The notes under the pieces are model-generated. The model saw only the letters and a program-made list of their open reading frames with translations, was not told the origin of the DNA and made no database searches. 64,000 bases of DNA, taken from assembly GCA_002383165.1 (NCBI GenBank), contig DFXK01000007.1, forward strand, positions 32,339 through 96,338. The letters are read 5' to 3'. A program made the position numbers and the translations under genes. Source of the stretch: Flavobacteriales bacterium UBA4110. GTDB lineage: Bacteria; Bacteroidota; Bacteroidia; Flavobacteriales; Weeksellaceae. The number at the start of each line of letters is the position of its first letter. Position 1 is the stretch's first letter. Below, piece by piece: positions 8,687 to 18,681 of this stretch.

Positions 8687-9244
8687 GTTTCTATCGGTGT
8701 ACACTTTGTATTTAACCATTTTGGAGTAATCATAACAGGTAGTTTCTCTACTAAATCTCGTATGATTTCAAATGAAGCGCTGCCAGATCCAACGATAATA
8801 GCAGCACGAAGTGCAGTTAAAGAATATTTCTCACTTCTTAAACAATCCTCAACTGCTTAACGTGAACTTAAATGCTTGGATAATTTACTTTCGTTAACAA
8901 TCCCTGTTAAAAATATAACTTGTTCACAATTAGTATCTTCTAAAGCATTTCTAAAATTAATTGCTGATAATTCTTCTTTTCTGTAAAATATCCATCGCCT
9001 GAAGACATTGAGTGCATTAAATAATAGGCTACTTCAATATCCTTTGGGATATTATTTAGTGTAGAAATCTTTAGAAAATCACTTTCAATAATTTCGATAT
9101 TACCCTTCGCCTCATTATAAATTTTTGTACTGAAACGTAATTTATCTCTAACTGAACAAACTACAGTATGACCTTCAAATAACAGTTGTATCAGTTATCT
9201 TTTACCAATTTATCCTGTCGCACCTGTTAATAAAATCTTCAAAA
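8687..9244 (-). pseudogene. NAD(P)-binding SDR-type oxidoreductase remnant
   Basis: Read on minus from about 9244, the translation starts KILLTGATG, the dinucleotide-binding signature of atypical SDR/NmrA-like proteins, and continues with AYYLMHSM and ALRAAIIVGSGS. In-frame stops follow GATG and IGKR and occur again after HLSSR, and there is a frameshift near GYFTEK. The start codon position reads TTG. The coding similarity stops at the 3' end of the DprA-like gene, so the C-terminal part is also gone. Clearly decayed. Confidence 0.65.
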
Positions 9245-9292
9245 TAATTTTTTTTTATAAAATTTTCTTTAATTATCTCAGACATTATATAA

Positions 9293-11014
9293 CTAAACCG
9301 CAGTGGCGGCATCATTAAAGTCATTTAGTATTGAATTTACAATTCTCTCAGATGCAGTATCACAAAAGTCCATTCCTGAATAATCTGGATTTAGACCACC
9401 AATAAATGGAACAGACATATTATAGAATTTTTTATTGCTGACTGCATAAATATCTTTTTTTTCGAAATTATCTCCTATATTAAGACCTGTAACTAATAAA
9501 TAGTATTTGCCTGTCGAATCCTGCTTAACATTCTGATTTCCATTTTGTATTTCTTCTTCAGCAATATCATTATTTTTAAAATATAGAAATCCTCTTGATA
9601 TCAATTGTTCGTTTTTTACACTTTCAAATGGAAAATCTCCGTAATTCATAGGTTTTTGACCGATGGCATCAACGAACATATCATATTTGATTTCCCTACT
9701 TCCGTTGTCATCTTTGATATTATATATTGCGCCATAATTTTCATTAGGAACTACATCACTGTCTTTACCAACTGAACTTACTGCAAGGATATTAGCATTG
9801 TATAATGCCATTATTTCGTGGTAAGAAGATTGTGGAAGTGAAGCAATAATGATTGATATAAGCGGCATTAATTTTCCTTTTAACCTTAACATATCTTCTG
9901 CAGGAAAATGTTTTGCAGGATAATTTACAGCATAACTAAATGCGGATAAAATTTCTTTCCAAACAATAGATTGGTGGCGTTCAATAGATTTTTCAGCTTC
10001 TGTGAATTCTGCTTTTAATAAAGTAAAACTGTCTAACTCATTTCTAATTTTTAGCATTTCATCAACGAATTGCTCAATTGATAGATCTTTTATGCGGTCA
10101 TAAAATTTATAGTCTTTTTCTTTAACTCTTTCTATGAAATTCTTTTTAAAAACATAATCTAAATCAACGAAACCATTATTTTTGTTTTTATAATCATTAA
10201 TTTCCTCATTGTTCATAGTCCAGTTTGTATCAAATGCTTCATCCTCTGTATGAAATCGTAACGCTGGTAAAAAACCACTTAATGAATATAAATGAATTTT
10301 AAAATTTGGACTCTCATTTGAGACTATATATTCAAGATTACCATTCTCATCTTCTTTATATATACCGTTGTTTCTAGAAATTGTTTTTATAGCATCAACT
10401 GCTGTAAGAGAAGCTCCCCTTATTGAAACAGGATAATTATTTTTACCTGTAAATTTTGACGGTGGGTATGGAGAATCATACCAATTTTCAATCTTATCTT
10501 CAAATGTTTTTTTCCATAGATGTCCTATACATATTACAGTGTAATCAGATTTAAAAGTATCATTATCAGTAATTATGTTGAAAATATTATCAGAATACTT
10601 AATGTCTTTAACTTCAGTATTTAGGAGTAACTGTAATTCAATGCCTTGCTTTATCAGTTCCGATGAATAAATTTTAAATTGTTCCTCAAGATAATTTCCA
10701 AGCAGTAGCCGTGGTATAACTTCGTATTCATTTATATTTCCACCTTTAACAAAATTCTGAAAACCTTGATCTGGTTTACGTTTAATGTAGTCTGAAAATG
10801 ATTCGAATAATTTAGGTAATTCATTAGCACTTACATTAGCTACGTGTTCTTCTTTGCTACCAAATTTACCATAAGGCATGCCTACTCCAAATCTGTCATT
10901 TCTTTCAAAAATTATGATTTTTTTGAATTGTAATTTCTTGTCGTAAACTTGCTTAAGCATAAAAAGTGCTGCTGGTCCACCACCGATTAAAGCGAGGGTT
11001 GATGTTGCATTCAT
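9293..11014 (-). CDS. FAD/NAD(P)-binding protein (NAD_binding_9 type)
   Basis: A 573-residue protein. The N-terminus ALIGGGPAALFML is a dinucleotide-binding GxGxxA-like loop followed by IIIFERNDRFGVGMPYG, where the acidic residue after the second strand binds FAD ribose. A later VICIGHLW and FVDAIGQKP are typical of flavin monooxygenase-like or NAD_binding_9 proteins (PF13454), whose substrates are mostly unknown. Intact and of family length. Its neighbour downstream is the SDR remnant, so an ancestral redox pair is possible. Confidence 0.7.
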   Translation of the reverse strand: MNATSTLALIGGGPAALFMLKQVYDKKLQFKKIIIFERNDRFGVGMPYGKFGSKEEHVANVSANELPKLFESFSDYIKRKPDQGFQNFVKGGNINEYEVIPRLLLGNYLEEQFKIYSSELIKQGIELQLLLNTEVKDIKYSDNIFNIITDNDTFKSDYTVICIGHLWKKTFEDKIENWYDSPYPPSKFTGKNNYPVSIRGASLTAVDAIKTISRNNGIYKEDENGNLEYIVSNESPNFKIHLYSLSGFLPALRFHTEDEAFDTNWTMNNEEINDYKNKNNGFVDLDYVFKKNFIERVKEKDYKFYDRIKDLSIEQFVDEMLKIRNELDSFTLLKAEFTEAEKSIERHQSIVWKEILSAFSYAVNYPAKHFPAEDMLRLKGKLMPLISIIIASLPQSSYHEIMALYNANILAVSSVGKDSDVVPNENYGAIYNIKDDNGSREIKYDMFVDAIGQKPMNYGDFPFESVKNEQLISRGFLYFKNNDIAEEEIQNGNQNVKQDSTGKYYLLVTGLNIGDNFEKKDIYAVSNKKFYNMSVPFIGGLNPDYSGMDFCDTASERIVNSILNDFNDAATAV

Positions 11015-11113
11015 AGATTATCTTTTTTATCTTATTATGATTTGGTTTTTTTATTGATTTTAGAAAATCATTTAATTTTCTAATGCAACATTTTTATAAG
11101 TAAAAGCATACAA

Positions 11114-11572
11114 TTAATCTAAATTTTTTACTTCTCTGAATATTGTTTTTACAACTCCTCTTGTCTCAATGATTTCTCCTTCTGGAATTGTCAAAATTGG
11201 GAATTCTTTATTAAGAGGTTTTAAGCATTTATTTTTAAAATCAATTTTTTTTGCAGAAAAACCATCTCCTGGAATATAAACAATTGCTAAATCATTGTTT
11301 TTTGCGTCTAAATCTGCTCTAATAACCAAATAATCTCCTGGCAAAATATAGGGATAGTTTGACATTCCTTTAGCTTTACCAATATATGTTGCTTCGGGTT
11401 TAGATAAAAATTTTTCGTCTAAACTGATACGTTTGCCTGAAAAATCTTCTGCAGGTGAAGGAAAGCCGTTTGCAATCGAATTGTGCAACTCTACATAAAA
11501 CTTTTTACCATCTTTTTTAATTTCAAAAAATTCTAATTCATCAGAATTCTTGGTCATTTTCTTTAATATCAT
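11114..11572 (-). CDS. umuD: UmuD-like S24 peptidase subunit of DNA polymerase V
   Basis: A 152-residue LexA/UmuD-type protein. The GFPSPAEDF block near residues 36-44 is the usual start of UmuD after its cleavage region; the catalytic serine is in AKGMSN (Ser71) and the lysine in SAKKID (Lys108 or 109). Self-cleavage stimulated by RecA yields UmuD', which activates UmuC for translesion synthesis. It overlaps the end of umuC by 4 bases (ATGA), so it is translated after umuC, the reverse of the common umuD-umuC order. Confidence 0.82.
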   Translation of the reverse strand: MILKKMTKNSDELEFFEIKKDGKKFYVELHNSIANGFPSPAEDFSGKRISLDEKFLSKPEATYIGKAKGMSNYPYILPGDYLVIRADLDAKNNDLAIVYIPGDGFSAKKIDFKNKCLKPLNKEFPILTIPEGEIIETRGVVKTIFREVKNLD

Positions 11573-12825
11573 CCGATTTCAATTAAATCATTCCACTTTG
11601 TTGTATAGCATTTAGATAGTTTTTCTCTACGCATTTTTTCTCTTTTCTTCAAATCCTGGGAAGCAATTCTTACCACTGGATCCATTTTAGAGATATTTAA
11701 TTTATCCAATGTTTCCATTAATACTTTATGTTTATCTGATTCATTAAAAAATAAATTCATTTGTTTATATGGTTCGGGTGTAATTTCGTGGACTACTACA
11801 CCTGTTTTTTTATATCCGAAACCATCTATGTATATAATATTTAGGGCTTGTTTGGCGTACTTTGCTATCGTAATGTCTGAGTTTGTAGGGAATGGTAAAT
11901 TAATTACCACTTTATTTGAATATTGCGGATTATTTTCTTTAAATCTGTTCGTAATTAGAAAGACTTCAATTTTACTGCAAAATGATTTTTCTCTGCGAAG
12001 TTTCTCGGCACAACGCACTGCAAATGTGCTTACTCTTTCTGCAATATTATTATATTCATATTCATCAGAAGCAAAACTCCTTGTTGTAGCAATGGCTTTT
12101 TTTCTTTCCTGTACTTCTAAGTCTAAAAAATTAATCCCTAACAATTCTTTTTTTAATCTTAAACCGACAATAGAAAATTCCTTTTGAACCGTGTAATCAT
12201 CTAATTGGGTGAAATCATAAGCCGTTTTTACATTCCACGAAATTAATTTTTTAGAAATCTGTCTGCCAATACCCCAAACATCTTCAATATTTAACCATTT
12301 TAATGCTTTAATACGCTTTTCCTCATTATCAATTACATACACACCGTTACATCTATCAGGAAATTTTTTAGCAATTTTGTTTGCAACTTTCGCCAATGCT
12401 TTAGTAGGTGCGAAACCAACACAAACAGGAAGCCAAGTGTTTTTTTTTACAGCATTTTTCATTTTTTGACCATAATCAAAAAGATTAAAATCTTGAAAGC
12501 CAACAAATTTTAAGAAAATTTCATCAATTGAATACACTTCAATATCCGGCGTGAAATATGTTAACGTTTTCATAACCCTTTTACTCATATCATCATACAA
12601 TTCATAATTACTTGAAAATACTTTAATGTCATATTTTTCTGTAAATTCTTTTAATTGATATGCGGGTAAACCCATTTTAATTCCTAAATCTTTAGCTTCA
12701 TAACTTCTTGCAATAACACAACCATCATTATTTGATAAAACAACAATGGGAACACCTTCCAAATGAGGTTGGAATGCACGTTCTGCGGATGCATAAAAAT
12801 TATTACAATCTACTAATGCAAACAT
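11569..12825 (-). CDS. umuC: UmuC, Y-family DNA polymerase V catalytic subunit
   Basis: A 418-residue Y-family polymerase. Catalytic acidic residues are in [12 protein letters not shown] (Asp6) and YSIDEIFL near residue 100; the YEAKDLGI and IWGIGR-like ([10 protein letters not shown]) elements are family landmarks. The C-terminal QMNLFF resembles a beta-clamp binding motif. It performs error-prone bypass of lesions with UmuD'. It is the first gene of the umuC-umuD operon and is divergent from the 90-aa ORF and SRAP gene across 74 bases of very AT-rich DNA that must hold the SOS control. Confidence 0.92.
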   Translation of the reverse strand: MFALVDCNNFYASAERAFQPHLEGVPIVVLSNNDGCVIARSYEAKDLGIKMGLPAYQLKEFTEKYDIKVFSSNYELYDDMSKRVMKTLTYFTPDIEVYSIDEIFLKFVGFQDFNLFDYGQKMKNAVKKNTWLPVCVGFAPTKALAKVANKIAKKFPDRCNGVYVIDNEEKRIKALKWLNIEDVWGIGRQISKKLISWNVKTAYDFTQLDDYTVQKEFSIVGLRLKKELLGINFLDLEVQERKKAIATTRSFASDEYEYNNIAERVSTFAVRCAEKLRREKSFCSKIEVFLITNRFKENNPQYSNKVVINLPFPTNSDITIAKYAKQALNIIYIDGFGYKKTGVVVHEITPEPYKQMNLFFNESDKHKVLMETLDKLNISKMDPVVRIASQDLKKREKMRREKLSKCYTTKWNDLIEIG

Positions 12826-12899
12826 TTTTTTGAATTATAAAGCAAATAAATTAAAATAAGTGTAAATTTATGCAATAAATCCTCAAGCCAAATAATTAA

Positions 12900-13172
12900 A
12901 TGGATAATATTTTTACACAAGAAGAAATACGGTTTCTACAAAGGTTAAACAAAGAAAGTGGTTTTGATTATGCAAAATATAATTGTAATGGATTGGATGT
13001 TCGTGACGATGAAGTGATCATTAATATTGTTGATAATGATTTCAAAGGAGATGATTTGAATGATGCAGATATTTTAGCAGATTTATTAAAAAAAACTTAT
13101 GATAAAATTCAATATGGCTATGAGTTGTTTATAGAAAATGAAGGTAACGAAATTAAACTTGTAAAAATATAG
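12900..13172 (+). CDS. Small acidic protein of unknown function
   Basis: A 90-residue acidic protein (many Asp, Glu, Asn) with no recognised motif, no signal and no membrane segment. The start ATG at 12900 is the first in frame. It ends 2 bases before the SRAP gene and is divergent from umuC, so it belongs to the same DNA-damage module by context only. Confidence 0.6.
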   Translation: MDNIFTQEEIRFLQRLNKESGFDYAKYNCNGLDVRDDEVIINIVDNDFKGDDLNDADILADLLKKTYDKIQYGYELFIENEGNEIKLVKI

Positions 13173-13174
13173 AT

Positions 13175-13840
13175 ATGTGTTATCGCTTTAGTACATTATA
13201 TACAGCAAAGGAAGCAGAACAGTATTACAATGCTTATGAAATTGAGGAAGGATATTATACTGTTGATGAATTAAATGGCTTTAATTATCCTGAAACTGCT
13301 ATCATAATGGATATTGCACCTACAGAAATAGTTGTGGGTAAATGGGGTTTATTTCCTAGTTGGGCGAAAGAAGATTTCCAAAAGAAAACCAATACCTTAA
13401 ATGCTAAGGTAGAAACGATACCTCAATTGGCTTCCTATAAAAATTCAGTTAATAAAAGATGCGTAATACCGGCAAAACATTTTTACGAATGGCAATGGTT
13501 GGATGAAAAAGGAAAAACTAAAAAAAAGTTTAAAATAAAAATAAAAGATCAAGAGTTATTCTCTTTGGCAGGTATTTATAATTTATGGACTCATCCGACA
13601 ACAGGAAAGCAACTTAAGACTTACAGTATTGTTACCACTGCTGCAAATGATTTGATGAGTATTATACATAACAATAAGAAAAGAATGCCGATTTGTTTAA
13701 ATAAAGATCTTCATAAATTATGGTTGGACCAAAAACCTTTAGAAATGTTTAGTTATCCTAATTTAGATCCCGAACTTGTGGCTGTGGAAGCAGAAGAAAC
13801 ATTTGCAGATACTTTGTTTCCAGAAGTGAACTCAAAATAA
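13175..13840 (+). CDS. SRAP-family abasic-site peptidase (YedK/HMCES)
   Basis: A 221-residue SOS response-associated peptidase. Seen: catalytic Cys2 directly after the initiator Met (MCYRF), Asn76 in LNAKVE, Glu105 in FYEW, and His165 in SIIHNNKKRMP. The family forms a thiazolidine crosslink to abasic sites in single-stranded DNA and protects them from error-prone processing. Placement beside umuCD fits a joint response to DNA damage. Complete. Confidence 0.92.
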   Translation: MCYRFSTLYTAKEAEQYYNAYEIEEGYYTVDELNGFNYPETAIIMDIAPTEIVVGKWGLFPSWAKEDFQKKTNTLNAKVETIPQLASYKNSVNKRCVIPAKHFYEWQWLDEKGKTKKKFKIKIKDQELFSLAGIYNLWTHPTTGKQLKTYSIVTTAANDLMSIIHNNKKRMPICLNKDLHKLWLDQKPLEMFSYPNLDPELVAVEAEETFADTLFPEVNSK

Positions 13841-14031
13841 TATTAATGAGTAAATGATTAAAAAGAAGGAAAAATAATTTTAAGACACTATCCCGTAAAG
13901 TGTGTAAGTAGAAAAGTTAGGCTTGGATTTATGATCTGAGCCTTTTTTCAAAAATAAGCATAAATTGGTTTAAAACCAATCCCCAATTATGGATTGGCAT
14001 CGTCCATTTTTTATTCAGTACTTATAAAATA

Positions 14032-14694
14032 ATGGGTGAGGCGATGATTATTATATACTCTTATACAGTCCCTTTTTTTATTAAAATAGTCTTTGAAATT
14101 GCCAGGTTGTTTTCAAAGAATATGCAGATTCAAAAAACGGAATTGCAAGGGAAAATTGATAGAAGCGTTTATAATAAGAGAAAGAGAAGGATTTTCGGAT
14201 ACATCGAAAAAATTAGGGAAACTTTGAGCAACAAATTTTCAGATTTCACCAATGTTTTTATTGTAGATTCAACCCATATTGAAATATGCAAAATCAGCAG
14301 AGCAAACCGTTCTGCAATTTGTTCTACAGAAGATATCAAACCTTTTTTTGGATATTGTGCTTCACAGAAAACCAGGTATTTTGGCTTCAAACTTCATACG
14401 GTTTGTGACAAAAACTGAATCTTCCATTCGTTTGATTTTACCTCTTCCAGTGTACATGATGTAAATTATCTGAAGGATGTGTAAGAAAATTTAAAGAATT
14501 GTTTTTTGATAGGCGACAGAGGATATATTATTAATCTTTGAAAAATGATCTCTTTATGAATTATCTAAAAAACCTTTCACAGATTACTTGGTGCTTTCTT
14601 AAAATTGTTTTTTAACTTAGTTCTGGCTACGAGTAATAAAAAATTATTCTTTGCTCATTTTATTAAAATCAGCTCATGGGATATCATTATTCAA
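14032..14694 (+). pseudogene. IS982-family transposase, decayed
   Basis: The frame 14032-14418 contains VDSTHIEICKISRANR and GYCASQKTRYFGFKLH, diagnostic of IS982 DDE transposases, then breaks at an in-frame stop. The following 280 bases still translate, with stops, to HSFDFTSSSVHDVNYLKDV and FLIGDRGYI, the next conserved blocks of the family. The N-terminal third is missing or unrecognisable. Intact terminal repeats were not found. A dead insertion sequence. Confidence 0.75.
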
Positions 14695-14959
14695 AAAAAA
14701 TTATGTGCAAATTTATCTGGTAATAAATAGCTTATGATCCAACTACTGTTTTTTTTCCATCTTTTGTTCTGGATCTGTATTGTAACCCATTCTTATACTC
14801 AAAACAATTATTTATATTTATTATCAGTAGTTGAGTTATAAAGTTGTGGGCATAGTTTTTGTTTTTAGGATTAAGATGTAAAAAGATATTTAAAGTCTCT
14901 GTCCCATAAAGGGTAATGTTACTAATAATACTTTCATTTAAAATCCTAATCAATATCTT

Positions 14960-17101
14960 ATGAAAAAAACTGAACATTCTGACGACAAACTGGAGCAGCT
15001 GAAAGAGCATACAACTGACAACTCCGGACAATTACTTACAACCAATCAAGGTCTAAAGATCAATAACAATCAGGATTCTTTGAAATCAGGAGAACGAGGT
15101 CCGAGTCTTCTTGAGGATTTCATTCTAAGGGAAAAGATCACCCATTTCGATCACGAAAGAATCCCGGAAAGAATAGTCCATGCGAGAGGATCCGGAGCGC
15201 ACGGGATTTTTAAAGTCAACAAAAGTTTAGCCAAATACACGAAAGCAAAATTCCTTGCACAAGAAGGAACGGAAACACCTGTGTTTGTTAGGTTTTCTAC
15301 CGTTGCAGGAAGCGCGGGCAGTACAGATCTAGCCCGAGATGTCAGAGGCTTTGCCATTAAATTTTATACGGAAGAAGGCAATTATGACCTGGTGGGGAAC
15401 AACATTCCCGTGTTCTTTATCCAAGATGCTATGAAATTCCCAGACCTGGTCCACGCAGTGAAGCCAGAGCCTGACAATCAGATTCCGCAGGCCGCATCTG
15501 CTCACGATACATTTTGGGATTTCATTTCTTTGATGCCGGAAAGTATGCATATGATCATGTGGGCAATGAGTGACAGAGCCATACCGAGAAGTTACAGAAT
15601 GATGGAAGGTTTTGGTGTCCATACCTTCAAGTTCGTCAATGATGCAGGAAAGGTGCACTTCGTGAAATTCCACTTCAAACCGAAATTAGGCGTTCATTCC
15701 GTAGCTTGGGATGAAGCGACAAAGATTTCAGGGAAAGATCCCGATTTTCACAGAAGGGATCTTTGGGAAGCTATTGAAAACGGTGCCTTTCCAGAGTGGG
15801 ATTTTGGTGTACAGATCATTCCTGAAGAGGACGAGCATAAATTTGATTTCGACCTATTAGATCCAACCAAACTTATTCCTGAAGAAGAAGTTCCTGTTGA
15901 ATTGGTCGGAACTTTAACCCTTAACAGAAATCCGGATAACTTCTTTGCGGAAACTGAGCAGATTGCTTTCCATCCGGGACATTTGGTTCCAGGTATCGAT
16001 TTTAGTAATGATCCGCTTTTGCAAGGTCGATTATTTTCTTACACCGATACGCAACTGTCAAGATTAGGTTCGCCAAACTTCCACGAAATTCCGATCAACA
16101 GATCCATTAATACTGTTCATAATAATCAGCGTGATGGTCATATGCGCCAGCAGATCGTCAAAGGAAAAGTGAGTTACGAACCGAATTCAATTGGTGGTGG
16201 CTGTCCATTCCAGGCGATGATGAAAGATGGCGGTTTTACATCACAAGAAGAAAGAATCGACGGAAAAAAAATCCGTTCAAGAAGCGAAAGTTTCGTAGAT
16301 CATTATTCTCAGGCAAAATTATTTTATAACAGCCAGTCGGCTCCGGAAAAAAAGCACCTTCAGAATGCTTTGATATTTGAATTATCAAAAGTGACGATTC
16401 CTCCAATCCGAGAAAGAGTAGTTGGTCAATTGGCTTTCATTGATAAAGATCTTGCGGCTTTGGTTGCAAAAAAAGTGGGTGTAGATGTGACTAAACTGAA
16501 ACAACCCAACGGAAGTATTCCTGCGGATGCAAATCCGAAAACGCTTCAAAGCCCGGAAAAAGAACCTTCAACAAAAAGTTCTGATGCATTAAGTATGCAA
16601 AATACAGTCAAAGCTTCCATCAAAAGCCGGGTGATTGGTTTCATTATGGAAAATGGTGTGAATGCAGCTGATGTAAATGCATTAAAATCAAAATTAGAAA
16701 GCAAAGGTGCAGTGGTTCAGTTCATTGCAGGAAGTCTTTCGCATGTAACAGCAGACGACGGGACGATTTTTACACCGAAACATTCGTTGACAAGTACAGC
16801 AAGTGTTTGTTTTGATGCCTTATATATTTGCAGTGGAAAAAAATCTTCTGACAATTTATTAGATGAAGAAAATAAACCGGGAACTATTTTATTTGTAAAC
16901 GAAGCTTATAAACATTGCAAAGCAATCTATTTTGGAAATGAAACGGAAGAAATAGTGAAAGCAAGTAACGTGGGCAAAAAAAACCATGAAGATCCAGCCA
17001 TCATCAATTCAGAAAACAAAAAATCTGATGAGGCTTTCATAACAGCTATTGCCAATCACAGAGTCTGGGAATTGGAAACAGAAAGAAATAATCCGGCATA
17101 A
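14960..17101 (+). CDS. katE: Large-subunit catalase (clade 2, KatE/HPII type)
   Basis: A 713-residue catalase. The heme-pocket His is in VHARGSGAHG (His74), the catalytic Asn in DLVGNNIPVFF (Asn147), and the proximal heme-ligand Tyr in RLFSYTDTQ (Tyr361). Residues about 570-700 form the extra C-terminal flavodoxin/DJ-1-like domain that marks large-subunit catalases. It breaks down hydrogen peroxide in the cytoplasm. Molybdenum hydroxylases such as the one at 34-38 kb make hydrogen peroxide, so a link is possible but not shown. It stands alone, upstream of a gene-free region. Confidence 0.95.
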   Translation: MKKTEHSDDKLEQLKEHTTDNSGQLLTTNQGLKINNNQDSLKSGERGPSLLEDFILREKITHFDHERIPERIVHARGSGAHGIFKVNKSLAKYTKAKFLAQEGTETPVFVRFSTVAGSAGSTDLARDVRGFAIKFYTEEGNYDLVGNNIPVFFIQDAMKFPDLVHAVKPEPDNQIPQAASAHDTFWDFISLMPESMHMIMWAMSDRAIPRSYRMMEGFGVHTFKFVNDAGKVHFVKFHFKPKLGVHSVAWDEATKISGKDPDFHRRDLWEAIENGAFPEWDFGVQIIPEEDEHKFDFDLLDPTKLIPEEEVPVELVGTLTLNRNPDNFFAETEQIAFHPGHLVPGIDFSNDPLLQGRLFSYTDTQLSRLGSPNFHEIPINRSINTVHNNQRDGHMRQQIVKGKVSYEPNSIGGGCPFQAMMKDGGFTSQEERIDGKKIRSRSESFVDHYSQAKLFYNSQSAPEKKHLQNALIFELSKVTIPPIRERVVGQLAFIDKDLAALVAKKVGVDVTKLKQPNGSIPADANPKTLQSPEKEPSTKSSDALSMQNTVKASIKSRVIGFIMENGVNAADVNALKSKLESKGAVVQFIAGSLSHVTADDGTIFTPKHSLTSTASVCFDALYICSGKKSSDNLLDEENKPGTILFVNEAYKHCKAIYFGNETEEIVKASNVGKKNHEDPAIINSENKKSDEAFITAIANHRVWELETERNNPA

Positions 17102-17614
17102 AATTTCTGTGAGATAGAACGCTAGAAAAATAAGTTTGAACTGCTGGCGGATAAGGTGACACAATGGTCTGGCAGTTCTTACGCATTTTTCGGAACTTTT
17201 CTTTTTAGGTGTTTCCATAATTAAATGTAATTCTTTTTTTGAAAACACTCCTTAACTTTTATACTATAGAATGTCTAATTTTTGCTGACGATTTACATTT
17301 TTCTTGCTTCCAAAGCTAAACAAAATTAAAATATTTGTAACATGATATTGAAAGCAAATTAGTACTTTCATGTGAACTGAAAAGGAACCTATTAACACCA
17401 ATTACTAGCAAAAATTAATAATACTTTAAAGATTGTAAACAACTTTTGACTTATGTTATAATGTTCCTTAAAGAATCAAAATATTGTTATTTTCTGAACG
17501 AGTACAAATAATACAAAGACCTACTATCATAGTCTAAATGACAGATTGGTACCTTAATGTAATTTGGACTGATCTAATTTTTTATTGATAATTGGACTAA
17601 TGGGTTTATTGTAA
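17102..17614. other. Gene-free intergenic region
   Basis: About 510 bases of AT-rich DNA between the catalase and the end of the broken AraC gene. No coding similarity, strong hairpin or repeat was noticed. A minus-strand frame at 17009-17248 runs into the catalase gene in antisense and looks spurious. Confidence 0.5.
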
Positions 17615-18508
17615 TTAATTTAAATTTTTATATTCAAGTGGTAACAGACCTGTTTTCTGTTTAAAAAGGCGAGTAAAATGTTGAGGATACTTAAACCCCA
17701 GCTCATATGCAATCTCGCTAATCGATTTATTGACACTAAAAACTCTTTCCTTTGCTACATTTATTATTTTAAATTGAATATAATCCTGCGCTGTTTTTCC
17801 TGTTTCTCTTTTTATTAGGTCACCAAAATAATTCGGTGAAAGATTAAGTTCATCGGCACAGAATGAAACGGTAGGAATTCCTTGTTCTTTAGGTTTGTTT
17901 GAAGAGAAGTAATCGTTTAAAAGAGCTTCAAACTTTTTCTACAATTCCCATATTTACTGTTTCTCTGGTAATAAATTGTCGATCGCAGAACCTTGTGCAG
18001 TAGTTTAAAAATAGTTCAATAGCCGAAGTAATTACTGTTTTACTATGCTTATCTATAGACTGATTAAGCTCATGTTGAATTTGTCCAAAACATTCTAAAA
18101 TAATTTTTCTTTCTTTTTCCGATAAATGTAATGCTTCATTTGTTTTGTAAGAAAAAAAACTAAAGGTATCCATATGTTTTCCTAAAGCAGTATTATGAAG
18201 AAAGTCTGGGTGGACCAGCAGAGCAGTACCAGAAGGTTGATACATTTCATTCCCTGTGACTTCAACAATTTGACCAGGAGCAAAGAAAACTAATGTTCCT
18301 TGTTGGTAATCGTAAGTATTGTTGCCATATTTAATGTCACCGCATTTTACTCTTTTAATATGATGCAGTAAACATTAAAGATCATTTTATAAGCGTGCCT
18401 AGGATCAGCTTTTGATAGATCTGTAATTGTAACTAAGGGATATAATGTTTCGTTATTATTAAAATCATTATAGTCCTGAACTGTATTAAAATTAATTACT
18501 CGTTCCAT
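17615..18508 (-). pseudogene. AraC-family transcriptional regulator, two frameshifts
   Basis: Three minus-strand frames form one AraC protein of about 297 residues. The first (from ATG 18508, MERVINFN) ends near 18365; the second gives CGDIKYG and FFAPGQIVEV, the cupin-like sensor domain; the third (17615 to about 17937) gives the double helix-turn-helix with SPNYFGDLIKRETG and IAYELGFKYPQHFTRLFK. The second shift is inside a run of five A. It is divergent from the cysteine desulfurase, with a dyad operator between them, so it probably once controlled that gene. Homopolymer miscalls could explain one lesion but hardly both. Confidence 0.8.
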
Positions 18509-18576
18509 TTTTGTAGTATTTTTATAAAACAAAGTTATATTTTTATGCTTTATCATTCCTTTTTATAAATGATAAT

Positions 18577-18603
18577 CCGTAATTACGGTACAAAATACCG
18601 TAA
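18577..18603. promoter_or_regulatory. Triple half-site dyad operator
   Basis: CCGTAATTACGG at 18577-18588 is a perfect palindrome, and TTACGGTA at 18583-18590 pairs with TACCGTAA at 18596-18603 across five bases. The site lies between the broken araC gene and the cysteine desulfurase. A close match occurs at 27721-27745 before the Moco operon. Confidence 0.6.
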
Positions 18604-18681
18604 TATATATACTTATTAGGGTAAGTGTTTGACGATTAGCATTTATTATTGACTTATTTTTACTTCCAATTTTTTATTTCA

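Noticed and set aside
11114..11572. UmuD lacking its catalytic serine
   Set aside because: At first [10 protein letters not shown] seemed to break the G-x-S-M pattern, but aligning KGMSN with the family KGDSM places Ser71 correctly, with Lys108/109 downstream.
13880..14915. Similar words CTATCCCGTAAAG near 13885 and CTGTCCCATAAAG near 14898 as ends of a composite element
   Set aside because: The match is short, in direct orientation and imperfect, and neither lies at a clear edge of the IS982 remnant.
14732..15031. A 99-codon minus-strand frame before the catalase
   Set aside because: It overlaps the catalase start in antisense and shows no recognisable domain.
14960..17101. A separate DJ-1/PfpI gene fused by error to the catalase
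   Set aside because: The extra C-terminal domain is normal in large-subunit catalases, and the frame is continuous.
17009..17248. A 79-codon minus-strand frame after the catalase
   Set aside because: About a third lies antisense inside the catalase gene, and the rest has no protein-like features.
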